DNA from: Platerodrilus igneus
Taxonomy: Eukaryota; Arthropoda; Insecta; Coleoptera; Lycidae
Direction: 5' to 3'
Assembly: GCA_036346225.1 (NCBI GenBank)
Contig: JARFIW010000588.1
Span: 5,151,501 to 5,215,500 of the forward strand
DNA length: 64,000 bases
The notes below the pieces were generated by a model. It worked only from the letters and a program-made list of their open reading frames with translations. It was not told where the DNA came from and did no database searches. Both the position numbers and the translations under genes were made by a program. This document shows, piece by piece, positions 21,610 to 32,164 of the stretch. Position 1 is the first letter of the stretch. Each line of letters starts with the position of its first letter.

Positions 21610-23199
21610 TGTAATATTTTCATAATCAACCGTCCTTCGTGGCAATGTGAAGACCAGTCAAGACGGTTAATTAATGCCAGGCAGACTAACTCAGCGGCGT
21701 AGGTCGTGGTTCAAACTAATAGCTAAAACCTTGCTTGTACTTACCAATTATGCAATATAAATATAAATCATCAATATATACATAAACAATTTATAATCAA
21801 CATGGGCGTCAATCAGCGGAAAGGCACTGATACCTAATAAAAGCAATCATAAAATAAAACTTTGTAGTTTAGAAAAAGCAATAACCTTTTATTAAACCAT
21901 CAACTATCAGAAAAAATTATAAACAAACAAATAAATGAACAGTTGAACTCAAAATGAAATAAGGCCTACAGGGCCCACTATTCCGAAATAAAGTAAACGT
22001 AATTCTATCTAACCTAATTGTTTTACAGGGACGTGCACGTCGTCAACATATACCTAATCTTTAGCCTAAATATTATCAACATAAGACATTTAATTAAATT
22101 AAACTAACGTACTTGAAACACAATAAGGCATTATTGTCCTTTAAACAAGGTATCACGTATGTACAAATAAGTCAGGGGATTTCATGGGTTAAAACCGCCG
22201 TCTCTCTTCAATAATAACTTCCGGAACACGCGAAACGTAAGTTAATGTCAATAATAATTCGCATGAACCCAGCCCGGCCTTGAGCTCGCAACAACAGCTC
22301 CCTTACTAAATGGACGACACTCCCGCAACCCGTCGTTAGCGTCTATATGTAAAATTAACATACATTTCCTCGAGCAAAAGTAAGTACAATATCAACTGGT
22401 CTATAGTAATTAAACTTTACAACAACCGCAAAAGTTAGAACGCAAGTCCGAAAAAGCTTTCACTGCTGAGCTATTAACGAATGTTAATCAACGTCTTTAT
22501 TACGTTCCAATGAGGGTATTTAAGGCAAACGAATTTTCTTTTAAATACATTTAAGCAATAGCACACGGTCGTTAGCGTCTATGTAAAATTAAAAGTAGTC
22601 CTTCCTTACCAATCAATAATACGCTACAAAAAGTGATGTAGAATCGAAATAAAATTTATAGCAAAGTGTTGCTTTGCATTATCAAAATAAATGTCCTTCA
22701 AACAAAATAAATACTCACGTGTTCTAAGCAACACACAAACACGTTTTCACGCCACACACCGAAAAAAAAACCGAAATCATTCCTGTTGCTTCACATCTGC
22801 AACCACATTCCCCCAAACCCCGAATGAATTCGTCCGGCCCTGCGGTCGCAGGTCTTTACCATCTGTCGAAATACCAAGAACTAAACCCTCTCAATACATT
22901 GTAATGTCAAGGTTTAGCATCCCCGGGACACGTAAACGTAAAACTCAATGCGTTGCTTTTAAGATGCAAGCATTTAAAATATAGAAGCGTTAGCTTATAT
23001 TCAATAATTCCACCACGGTCTATGCAGGCTTTGCAACACGTACAAATAATTCAACCACGGTTCGTGAAGTATAAAAGTAATAATTAAAATTGTGTCAACT
23101 AATAATAATATAAGTATTGGTACGCAGTACCGTAACATTATATAAGAAATAATGATAAAATATATTCTTAATAAGGCGATTGAAAATCGGGTTGTTACA
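21610..23199. mobile_element. Solo LTR-like insertion, family 2
   Basis: It starts TGTAATATTTTC, ends GGGTTGTTACA, and is flanked by TGCA (21606-21609 and 23200-23203). It is 1590 bp with no coding frame of note; the only open stretch (22691-22984) has no recognisable motif. It contains two copies of gtcgttagcgtctat-tgtaaaatta (near 22332 and 22568). Confidence 0.65.
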
Positions 23200-23309
23200 T
23201 GCACAAGATCAGTTGTGTTTAATTTTTGACTTTAACCATAATAATGCGCGTTATATTTGCTGTTGGCCTTCTAAAGTAACCACATTTACCGTCTTACTAT
23301 ATCCTTTGT

Positions 23310-23516
23310 TGAAATTGTGTTGTATCCTTTTATTTACTTAATTATTACTACTATTTGTTTACATGAAACCTGTTTTAATTTATTTATTTATAAACTTAGT
23401 GAATAATATTTGTAAATAATTTTTCTCACATGGAAATTCAAACATCTTTAACGCCCATAATATAACTTAAATATATATCGTCACCACTCTTTAGTACTTT
23501 TGCCTGTGGTAGCAAC
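23310..23516. repeat. Displaced 3' flank of a His-rich gene copy
   Basis: Matches the first 200 bp of units P1 (14396-) and P2 (24893-): the same tttatttactt-attattac, ctgttttaatttattt and tcaccactcttt-agtactttt-gcctg words, more diverged than P1 is from P2. It stops at gcctg, exactly where a BEL LTR starts. Confidence 0.65.
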
Positions 23517-23830
23517 AAGCAACCATCTTGGTATTTATAGTTGACTGAACTATGCGCTGACAGAGAAACAATAAAGGAAGTAAAAGTCATGTCAGTTTTC
23601 AATTTGACTGATTACAAATATCTTTTTGCTACTTTTAATATTTTGTATTCATTGCTACTTAGGTATCTTTCTAAATATTGTAGTTATGATAATTATTTAT
23701 TACTAATTAATACAAACTACAGTCCACGTCAATTTTATTGAATTTGTTATTTAAACAACAATCTAAATTTATGGTAAACATGAGCCTATGGACGACGCAT
23801 CTTTGTATTGAAATTAAATTGTATTTGCCA
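23517..23830 (+). mobile_element. BEL/Pao LTR
   Basis: Starts TGGTAGCAACAAGC and ends TTTGCCA. The same LTR is seen at 41319-41648 and, in part, at 40706-40798. The start resembles the GTAGCAACAAGC start usual in BEL elements. The leader that follows (23831-about 24000) matches 40799-40905. Confidence 0.7.
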
Positions 23831-24044
23831 TATTTTTAAATGGTCCGTTTAAGATTGCCGGACGGGTATAGTAATTTTTACACATTTTTTATGGTTCAAG
23901 CAAATTTTTGAACAAACGAGAAAAGTGCTTTAATTCCGGTTAATTCTTTTATGGTTATATCGGTGCACATTGAAGAATAATTTACTGATTAATTCCTTAA
24001 TGGTCATATCAGTGGAAAGAAGACATTTGCAGTGGAAACATATT

Positions 24045-24890
24045 TTAGGGTGTATATATAACCGTAACTTTATGCCTAATTTTGAACTTCAGCTCCTTTA
24101 TATAACGGCCAAATTTAGCCACTGCACGTACCAGACGATTCCAATCTGAGAAGTATGCATAGTTGACCAATGATTTTCCACTGTTTTGTACAGAAACGAT
24201 ATGCACATTTACTTGCGTTTCTTGTTGCTCATTAATTTCATTTGGGTTATCATCTTCGGGCCATTCATTTTTAGGCCGATACAAAAAGGCAGGCCCTCTT
24301 AGCTAGCGATCTTTAAAATCGAGCTTGAAAGTTTTACTCCATTTTGTGGCATCATCCGCTACATTGTGCCGATTTGGTACATACCGCTAGTTTGACACTA
24401 TGGTTGTGTCTTGTATTTTTGCCACTCTAAATTGTACAAATTGACCTTTTAACTTTCGTGCATCAGTATGAAGCCAATACAGAACCGTCCTTGAATCAGT
24501 CTAATAAACCACTCGCGATAGATCAATTGACTGTTCTTTTATTACAGTTGTACCAATACGTGCGCCTAACACTGCGGCAACAAGTTCTATCCTCGGAATT
24601 GATGTAAGTTTCAAATAGGATACTCTACTTTTTGCCATTAGAATTGAACATTCAATTGTAGTACCCCGCTTTAAGCGGATGTAGGCGACAGCCGCACTGC
24701 AGTCGTTGCTTGCGTCGACAAATACATGTAGCTGTGTAACAACATCTTTCCAGGTTGGAAATGATTTTAAATAGCAACGTGATATGGTTAAAACTTCCAT
24801 GCCGTTCAAAGCTTTGAGCCAAGTTATCCAGCGATTACAATGGTCTTCACCAATAGTTTGATCCCATGATACTTTAGAACGTCATATATT
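24045..24890 (-). pseudogene. BEL/Pao RT-RNase H fragment
   Basis: On the minus strand 24809-24501 reads ...HVFVDASNDCSAAVAYIRL, then SYLKLTSIPRIELVAAVLGAR, the hallmark words of the RNase H/peptidase-A17-type region after BEL RT. After a stop, TDSRTVLYWLHTD and NVADDATKW follow, then 24284-24045 (YRPKNEWPEDD...) leads towards integrase. Several stops. It lies opposite in strand to the LTR at 23517, so the two come from different insertions or an inversion. Confidence 0.75.
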
Positions 24891-25539
24891 CTGCAACAAT
24901 TGTATTATATCTTTTAACTACTTATTTATTATTACCATTTCTCTACATGGAACTTGTTTCAATTTATTTATGTAGAAAATTAGTCAATAATATCGATAAA
25001 TAAATGTCTTTACAATAAGGTATAAACATTGTTAACTCCCTTAATGTAAGTTGAAAATATAGCGTCTCCACTCTTGAGTTTTTTTTGCCTGCATCTTTAG
25101 ATTACTTCATCCTTTTTCTTATTATCATATACTTTGGGAAGTATTCACAGGTAATAGCATTTTCCATTCTCTTTCTAGATTACATTTAAAAAATGCATAC
25201 TCGATTTCGAGAAAACAGCTTATCAAAAACAGCGAGAAATAAAACGAAAGATATTTTACAAAACTTAATACTCTGAACTATTTCTCAAGGGTAATTATTA
25301 TATCTGAATTCTTAAATGTACTGCTTCATGTTGCCAGAAATTAAACACTTCACATACAAATGTTTCTTATAATACTTTTTGACCAATAATATACAATTTG
25401 CTGTCATAAATTTTGTGGAATTTGAAAACTTTACTACTATAAACAAAATTTCATTGGTCTTAACAATATTAATAAAAATATTTTGTTCAATACATGTAAA
25501 ACTTATTAAATATCATAATACTTCAAATTGCAAGTAATA

Positions 25540-28500
25540 TTAATAATGATGTATTGGCTGATGGTGAATTCCATGATGTGGCCAGTGATGGGGTAGTTCA
25601 TGGTGTGGTGGATGATGTGGATAATAGTGGTGAGGAAGGTCGTGATGCGGTGGAGGTGGTGGTGGGTAGTGGTGATGTGGTTCATGATGTGGTAGAATGT
25701 GATGCTCATGGTTAAATCCGTGTTCATGTCCTCCCGGTATAGGTGTGGAGAATGAAGTGGCTGCTACCATAGCGAGTACCAGACAAACAAACTGCAAAAA
25801 ATACGATTATTATTAGAAATCTTTATCAAAGCAAATTATACAAAATACTATATAGGTTTAAAATAAAACTTAAAAATTTAATAATATACTAATGGGAAAC
25901 ATTAACACTGTAATTAGTAGAATAGTTTCAGAACAGCTTTTATATTTCGTTACTACAAATGAATTACTTATAAAAATGGGGTTACTTGAACTACTTTCGA
26001 TATTTTATTGGATAGTTATGGCAATGTACAAAGCAGTTTGGTAAAAATACTATGTAATTAACGGTAACTTGTATTATCAGCAAATATTTTATATAAATTT
26101 GGAAGAATTAAAAAAAAACCTTATTAGCAAAGTATCTAATAGTTTCTATAAATCATAAAACTGCATATTCTTTATAACATATTTTAATTTGTATTTTTCG
26201 AATTAAACCAACTTTTAGTTTGTTATTTTATAGTTTTCAAATTCTGTTCTACCTTTATAACATATATTAGTCAGTTTTGTTTTTGAATATTTGAGATTCT
26301 TCAATAGTAGATTTCGGATTTCTATGAAATATTTAACACAATTATAAATACATTCAGTTGCAATTTTAGCACACAATGATTAGAACAAAAATTTTAAAAA
26401 TACTTTGTTGTATAATACTTAAAAAGTTTTAGACACTTGTTGTTTCGAATTTTTGAGAAACCGATGAAAATCTTGTACATAATACGGCCGTATACCAGGA
26501 GAGTTAATCTTAAAAGTTTTTACTAAAATACACAACGTGTGCCAGCAAACATATTTAAATTTGCGTAGAATTGTAGACATTCCGACAAAAATATGTGTTT
26601 GGGATCAGATTCAGTTACTTGTCTGTTGATATCACAACATTAAAAAGCTTAAAGTGATAATTTTTTTTATAATTGTTTTGAAAATTAAGAGGTCTGAATA
26701 TGAGGCATTTTATAAATTTAGGAAATTCTAAAAACTAATTTGACAGTAAACTTAATATTTTAAAAATACAAACAATATGCACAAGTTTTTTCATTATAGT
26801 ATAAAAAATATTCATGTTGTGGTCGATGGCCATTGGAAATAGTTGAAAAAATTAATAATATATTTCAATATGTATTAAATAAATTGGTTTAATTTGTAAA
26901 TTATATAATAAATGCCAGATATATTTGGAGCAAGTATATTCTACCAATACAAATAAATCTTATAAGGATTAAAATTATGAAAACGACCAAGCTACCCACA
27001 ATAAGACAAACAAAATATCGAAAATAATATATAAAAATTTATAGATAAGGGAATATTAAAAAGCAAAGTGAATATAAAACATTAATTCCTAAAATCTAAT
27101 TTGCTTTTGTATGAGCTATTGGCAAGAATATTGTAGAAACCTTTCCTTCAAGATAATAAAAAGATAACAGGCCAATAATTATAATAATTTTAATTACGTA
27201 TTGTTCATGATTGTGATAACCCTTTATACAGATTTATTTAGTTTTCAACGAACTTCGTTCGTTTATGAAATCGATTTGTCGTCCGTCTGTCTGTCCGTCC
27301 GAGGCCTTTCTAATGGTCGGACATCAATGTGTGATACATCAATCGATTCAGCTAAGGTGTCCTGAGCTTAAGTTTTGATGTCAGTTGAAATCGGGCCACG
27401 GGGACGCCGTGCCCCCGCGATATTCCGTCGGGAAAATTAAAATTTCAAATAGGTCCAAAATAAATTAATGTGCGATACATATTTGGACTCCCCTAACATA
27501 GCTGAGTCGAAATATGGTACCCCCCACAAAATCTGACCACGGATACCCGACCCCCCCGGGGAATTAATTTTTATCAAAAATTTCAAATAGGTCCAAAATT
27601 AATGTGCGATACATATTTAGAATCCTCTGAAAAACTGAATCGAAATATGATGCCCCTTATTTACACATACACACACACACACAAAACACAACATACATAC
27701 ATACATACACACACATATATAGCTTTTAAAATTTTTATTCAATAAAATAAAATATATTAAAATGTCTCTTTTGTTGTTTATAAATTTTTGTATTTTATCT
27801 GAATACTTATAATTATTACAACTTAATAATTTTAATTTCTTTAAATTGTTTTAAAGTAAGTCTACATTTGGAAGTTCGTTGCGACAATGCCTTGCATTTT
27901 CAACTTGTTTTGCATTAATTCGGATTTTATTACCAAAATCCTGAAAAATTTTATTATAATATACAGAAATTGTTATAAATAAATAAATTCTAACAATGAT
28001 ATTAATCAGGTATTACCATTATAAAACTAAAATGCAAGAAGAACTCAAGAAAATTAAAAATTTACTCATAACTACATTAAAAAACAAGTTGAAAATGCAA
28101 GGCATTGTCGCAACGAACTTCCAAATGTAGACTTACTTTAAAACAAATTAAAGAAATTAAAATTATTATGTTGTAATAATTATAAGTATTCAGATAAAAT
28201 ACAAAAATTTATAAACAACAAAAGAGACATTTTAATATATTTTATTTTATTGAATAAATATTTTAAAAGCTATATATGTGTGTGTGTATGTATGTATGTA
28301 TTGTAACAATTTTATTTTCGCATTAAAAATCTCTGCATTAAAGGTATAACGAATGTTAAAACACCTTTATTAACTAAAGTAATAATACGTGTAACAATCA
28401 AATTTTTGCATTAATACAGTATCTAGAGTCGTTAGTCTATTTGTTTCGGAGGTCGGTGTATTCCACAGCCACAGGCACGCGCGTGAGAGGATTGACAACC

Positions 28501-30920
28501 CCCCTCGGGACCCTCCCACCATGCAAGAACGCGGCAGGGGCACTCGTCGATAGGTAAAAGCAGCGACAGCATGCATTCGAAGAGAATGGCGAGTGACCTC
28601 CGGGTCGCATTAATTGCGCAACACACTTCCTGAGTAACGGTTGGTATTGTATATTCGTTATCATAGTATCTAATTTAAAAATTTGTTTAGCGCAACTACG
28701 ACTTACAAACTACGATTTACAAACTACGCAACGGAAATTATATTTATAACTAAGATTAGACCATGGAAGATTACGCTACAAAATTTATGCAACTTTGAAT
28801 CAATGTAAGAAACCCACTTCGCTTCGACACCTGTATTTAAGGCATGGAAAGCAGGAATAATTAGCTGCAGACTCCGCACGGCGATGCAGTTCCCAATCTA
28901 GCCAAGGACAGCAGCCTGGGGTTTGGTTCGTAATAGCTTTAAGATTTCCTCAGTGCTTCCTTCTAAAAGCACGTTATTTCGTTGTGTTTTATAGAAGCAC
29001 AAATTTGTTATTCAGTTTATCTGTAGCTAAGCTGGTTTTCTCCAGTATCAAATTTAAATTTCACTTAGTTTCGTAGATATGTGACTACCGTGGCTTCAGC
29101 ATAAATTAACAGCTGCGGCTACGTCACCTGTTTGTTTGAAATATGCCGTCAACAATTGCACAATTGCAAGCAGATGTTTAGTATTACATTACTACCACCT
29201 TTGATAAAATTAGAGAATATCTTTGTAAATATTTTGACTTCAAATCGATTTTAATACTGTTAACTTAAAAAGAAAGTTTTGTATATTAATTTGTAAATGA
29301 CCTACACAGATCTGATTGGGTTAGAAAACCTTAGTATAACCAGTCACACTGGGTTGTAATATATTTGAGTAAGAATCAAGTTGATAAACTTTACAATAAT
29401 TCTTCAAGTAATTCAAGTATTCATTTTATTTTATTGCATTAAATTTTATTTACAGAAACAGAGAAAATTCTTTCTAGTAAATTTATAATCCACGCTTAAA
29501 GTCTTTTTATTCTGATCTAGTTTGATCAGACCTGATAAACAAAAAGCAATAAGAGTTCAATTTTATGGTACCCTTATGTAGGAAACATTCTTTTGCATTT
29601 TAGATATATTTGAGGGACACAAATAGTGTTCCCATTTTTATGTGACTTAATTATTATTTTTCCTTACAGGAACAGCGTCTTATTCTGTTAAGACAGGTTT
29701 TTGTCAGCGAAGGCGATCTTTTTTTCTTTGGGTCTCCACGTCCGCCCTTAGAAATTAGCTATGCCATTTACATGAATCAATCTGGACTTGGTGGCGCCTG
29801 TTTGTTTTAGTTTGAGTGTGACCCCCACAGATTTCGACTTACCCCCCCATTGCTCATAGCTCTACCCAAGGAATAGACCCCTAGTTACGTCGGAAGACTT
29901 TGTTTTGCAGACACCTAACTCGGAGCATGGTGATTATAAAGCAGTGTCGGCCAGAAGTATAGAAAAGCGTTTCACTAGCGCCCATGCGTGAGGCTAGCGG
30001 AGCCAATTAGAGAGAGGAAAAAATCGTTACAGTATGTGTGTTTGTGTGTGTGTGTGTAAATAAGGGGGCATCATATTTCGATTCAGTTTTTTCAGAGGAT
30101 TCTAAATATGTATCGCACATTAATTTTGGACCTATTTGAAATTTTTGATAAAAATTAATTCCCGGGGGGGGGTCGGGTATCCGTGGTCAGATTTTGTGGA
30201 GGGTACCATATTTCGACTCAGCTATGTTAGGGGAGTCCAAATATGTATCGCACATTAATTTTGGACCTATTTGAAATTTTTGATAAAATTAATTCGGGGG
30301 TCGGGTATCCGTGGTCAGATTTTGTGGGGGGTACCATATTTCGACTCAGCTATGTTAGGGGAGTCCAAATATGTATCGCACATTAATTTTGGACCTATTT
30401 GAAATTTTTTTTTTCCCGACGGAATATCGCGGGGGCACGGCGCCCCCGTGGCCCGATTTTAACTGACATCAAAACTTAAGCTCAGGACACCGAGCTGAAT
30501 CGATTGATGTATCACACATTGATGTCCGACCATTAGAAAGGCCTCGGACGGACGGACAGACGGACGACAAATCGATTTCATAAACGAACGAAGTTCGTTG
30601 AAAATAAACTTCAAAAACCTAAACTTAATTCATAAAAGCTAATTTTGTTAGGGTTTTAATAATTGTATTAAGTTATTAAAATATTTAATTTGAAGATAAC
30701 AAGGATAATTAAAAACTGAATTCAATCTTTTATAAAAAAATTATATAGTTTTGTACATTACAACTATTGTAAAACTAAAACATTTATTGGTAAAATAGCA
30801 ATAAATAAATATTTTTAAACGCAAATTTCATATTTTAGTACGCATTAGAGTTTAGAGAATTATATGCAATAATCTTAGTTTCTACTAATAATAAAAATTA
30901 CTCACCACGCAGTGAACCAT
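25540..30920 (-). CDS. His-rich secreted peptide gene, copy P2 (two exons)
   Basis: Exon 1 is 30906-30920 (MVHCV), the donor is GTGAGT, the acceptor is TTTTTTGCAG, and exon 2 is 25791 down to the stop at 25540. The product has 88 residues. It is identical to P1 through the signal peptide and most of the mature region; the visible changes are near the C-terminus (HHPPHHEL for HHLPHHEQ, and QPI for QPG). The reading frame, splice sites, TATA box and initiator are all intact, so the copy looks functional. Its intron has grown from about 1.95 kb to about 5.1 kb by insertion of two inverted repeat elements, one of them carrying a solo LTR. Function unknown, as for P1. Confidence 0.75.
27242..27904 (+). 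mobile_element. Repeat element with TTTTCAAC ends, copy I
   Basis: Begins TTTTCAACGAACTTCGTTCG and ends GCATTTTCAAC; CAACGAACTTC recurs inverted near the 3' end. The interior has a ccgtctgtctgtccgtcc tract, a roughly 130-bp tandem unit (aataggtccaaaat-taatgtgcgatacatatttg...), and a CA/CATA microsatellite near 27660-27720. It is absent from the matching site in P1 (about 16765). No coding capacity. Confidence 0.65.
28088..30604 (-). mobile_element. Repeat element with TTTTCAAC ends, copy II (inverted)
   Basis: The reverse complement of copy I, beginning GTTGAAAATGCAAGGC and ending AAGTTCGTTGAAAA. It contains three tandem units instead of about one and a half, and is split by a solo LTR at 28302-30031. 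The 183 bp between copies I and II are ordinary intron sequence also present in P1. Confidence 0.65.
28302..30031 (+). mobile_element. Solo LTR-like insertion, family 1, copy b
   Basis: Starts TGTAACAATTTTATTTTCG, ends AATCGTTACA, and is flanked by GTAT (28298-28301 and 30032-30035) inside a microsatellite of copy II. It matches 12579-14251 at its start, across ggaacagcgtcttattctgt and across tcatagctctacccaaggaa. It contains TTGGTGGCGCC near 29785. Open frames at 28370-28664 are fortuitous. Confidence 0.75.
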
Positions 30921-30979
30921 CGTTGTTTTTGTATAATTTAAACCTATGAAGATGAATTAACTTTAAAGTGTGGTCAACT

Positions 30980-31015
30980 ACTGATACTGTCTATATAAAA
31001 GTGTTGCCTTTTATA
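30980..31015 (-). promoter_or_regulatory. Core promoter of P2: TATA box and initiator
   Basis: TATAAAAG on the minus strand at 31008-31015 and TCAGT at 30980-30984, with the same spacing as P1. The region up to at least 31500 is nearly the same as in P1, so regulation is probably shared. Confidence 0.7.
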
Positions 31016-32164
31016 TAAAATGTGGTTACTGTATGACTTGTGTTTTTGTGTTTTGACCTAAAGTAAATACCCCTACATATTGGTTTTCCACATTATTACA
31101 GTCGGAATTTCTTAAATTCCTGCAATTTTCGTAGTATTAGACATGCCAGTTTCGACATAATAAAAATAAATACATGTATAATGTGATAACCTCTGATCTT
31201 ATTAATGGAATCCTGCATATTTAAAAGAGATTAACCGGTTTGCCTTTAAACCATCTTATTTTGTTTGAATTGTCTTAGATAAAAGAGCTTTAAACAAAGT
31301 ATTATCGATAAAAGCTGAGTTTAATTACGTTTGATTAACGATAACAATAAGTAAAAAACTTCCTTCTAAATTCCGCAAAATTATTTTAGTGTTTACAAAC
31401 AGGAAACTTATGCAACGTTCTTAAGTACTTATAACTTTGATTTTGAGATATTTTCACCGAAAAAGTATGACACCACAGCAAAGGACGCAAATTTCAAAAG
31501 TAATCTTTTTGTAAAAAAGGCCTATCGTTTCAGACTTTTTGACCTTTACAATAACTCTGTGACAGTATGGGTGAACCCAGCACATCAAAGCATTTTGGGT
31601 ATATATAAGAAACCGGACCGTGATTACTACAATAAAAACTTCTGTAAATAAAAATATTTTTAAATGTAATGCCAGTTTACATGAAGTGATAAGACATGCG
31701 ATGAGTGCCGTAAAGCTGTACTAAAGTTTCAAGAGATTTTACGTGAGTAAGAATGCATACATCCAGACATCTCAGATGATTTTAATGTTAGTGAAGTACC
31801 AGTTCCGCTGAATACATTCTCAATTTCAGAAAAAATAGAGGCTATTGCAGCACATTCTGTTTTACAACCACCAAAGGCTAACATACTCCGTTTCTTGCTC
31901 TTTTATCGCCACCAATCCTTCATTTCGTCTATTTGCCGTTTAACTTCTTCGCGATAAGTACATGGAATTGGATTGGGTTTAATAAAAAATGGCGTTTCGC
32001 CTTCACTTTTTGCGGTTGGTCAGAAAATACACTGGAAAATTCCGTCATCAGTTCTGATAGCTTTTCCTAATCTTGTACCATCCAGCATGTTTGCTTTCTC
32101 CTCTAGTTTTACTATTATTTCTTGATTACTATCTTTATTTTCCATTACTTCTTTCCCTTCCGTT

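Larger units (their letters stand above)
24893..32160. repeat. Segmental duplication unit P2
   Basis: Colinear with 14396-18510 over its whole length, except for a block of insertions at 27242-30604 in the intron. The far end coincides with the 5' end of LINE E, just as P1 ends at LINE D. Confidence 0.85.

Noticed and set aside
21660..21720. tRNA-like words (gactaactcagcggcgtagg ... gtggttcaaac)
   Set aside because: Only scattered A- and B-box-like words; spacing and stems do not fold into a tRNA.
22691..22984. 97-codon plus-strand frame with basic residues
   Set aside because: It lies inside a solo LTR-like element, and no motif or second copy supports it.
28370..28664. Three overlapping minus-strand frames
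   Set aside because: They lie wholly inside a solo LTR and are not conserved in the other copy at 12579-14251.
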